From: Lachnospiraceae bacterium
Lineage (GTDB): Bacteria; Bacillota; Clostridia; Lachnospirales; Lachnospiraceae
Assembly (NCBI GenBank): GCA_024680815.1
Contig: JAILBQ010000009.1
Location: forward strand, 1 to 62,062
Direction: 5' to 3'
Length of the DNA: 62,062 nt
Shown here: positions 61,922 through 62,062 of the stretch, one piece after another
Position numbering within the stretch: the stretch's first letter is position 1
Layout: every line of letters starts with the position of its first letter
Notes under the pieces: generated by a model
Seen by the model: the letters and a program-made list of their open reading frames with translations, nothing else
Told to the model about the DNA's origin: nothing
The model's database searches: none
Position numbers and translations under genes: made by a program

Positions 61922-62062
61922 ATGGCTATTACAGTAGATATGATGAAAAAAGTACCGGTGCGGGAGCAGGATCCCAAGGTTCGTGCCACCAATTTCGGGG
62001 AGGTGTGCCTGGGCTATAACCAGGAGGAAGCCATGGCAGAGGCTACACGCTGCTTAAACTGC
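61922..62062 (+). CDS. Glutamate synthase small subunit-like protein NfnB, partial at window end
   Basis: The first 47 codons only. The start MAITVDMMKKVPVREQDP and NQEEAMAEATRCLNC, the start of the N-terminal Fe-S motif, match NfnB/GltD proteins. GGGGGAAGGAG precedes the ATG 18 bases after the nfnA stop. The gene continues beyond the window. Confidence 0.88.
   Translation, partial: MAITVDMMKKVPVREQDPKVRATNFGEVCLGYNQEEAMAEATRCLNC

Overview
The window is chromosomal DNA from an anaerobic, probably gut or oral, member of the Lachnospiraceae (Clostridia, Firmicutes). This rests on strong AGGAGG-type ribosome sites, the gene families present (an EF-G paralogue, formate-tetrahydrofolate ligase, an NfnA-type flavoprotein, class B sortase, E/K-rich L,D-transpeptidase, glycyl-radical microcompartment) and moderately high GC. 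The genus cannot be told from sequence alone. No tRNA, rRNA, CRISPR array, transposase or phage gene was seen.

Layout. 1-3.7 kb: a sugar ABC transporter in mglBAC/rbs style (binding lipoprotein, double ATPase, permease). 3.8-10 kb: an EF-G paralogue with altered GTPase motifs, a GT-C type membrane glycosyltransferase, and leuS. 10.3-12.3 kb: a small membrane protein and an L,D-transpeptidase with a seven-unit E/K helical spacer. 12.5-19.6 kb: a second sugar ABC transporter of the rhamnose/AI-2 type (ATPase, two permeases, and a binding protein 2.2 kb away). It surrounds a minus-strand operon of two sugar-phosphate epimerases and a 123-residue protein built of four FliM-like LSQxEIDxLI motifs. 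19.6-28.2 kb: metA, an unrecognised 817-residue membrane protein, a ThiT-like membrane protein, a degenerate-GGDEF/EAL protein, an arginase-family protein, an aquaporin and a PHP phosphoesterase.

28.3-43.5 kb is a glycyl-radical-enzyme bacterial microcompartment (GRM) locus. It holds a PduU/EutS shell protein, a B12-independent diol dehydratase and its activase, a cupin, a double-glycine leader peptide, CoA-acylating aldehyde dehydrogenase, alcohol dehydrogenase, four BMC-H-type shell proteins, PduL, a BMC-P vertex protein, PduS-like and PduT-like redox proteins, a DeoR regulator, rhamnulokinase and rhamnose isomerase. Together these should take L-rhamnose to rhamnulose-1-phosphate, and 1,2-propanediol via propionaldehyde to propanol and propionyl-phosphate. 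The aldolase and a dedicated lactaldehyde reductase are not in the window. Two strong promoters (28243 and 32869) carry ACCACA-type boxes that could be the DeoR operators.

43.5-47.4 kb: a large lipoprotein gene interrupted by one in-frame TAA, then a sortase B with almost no leader. 47.4-53.2 kb: branched-chain amino acid genes ilvB, two tandem ilvN-type regulatory subunits, ilvC, leuC and leuD. 53.2-62 kb: uppP, ftsK/spoIIIE, fhs, folD, a zinc-ribbon/TPR/chitobiase-C protein, nfnA and the start of nfnB/gltD, cut by the window edge.

The most unusual items are the four-motif FliM-like protein in a sugar-epimerase operon, the double-glycine peptide inside the microcompartment locus, the probably GTPase-defective EF-G paralogue, the premature stop in the lipoprotein, and a family of intergenic palindromes sharing a 19-bp end.
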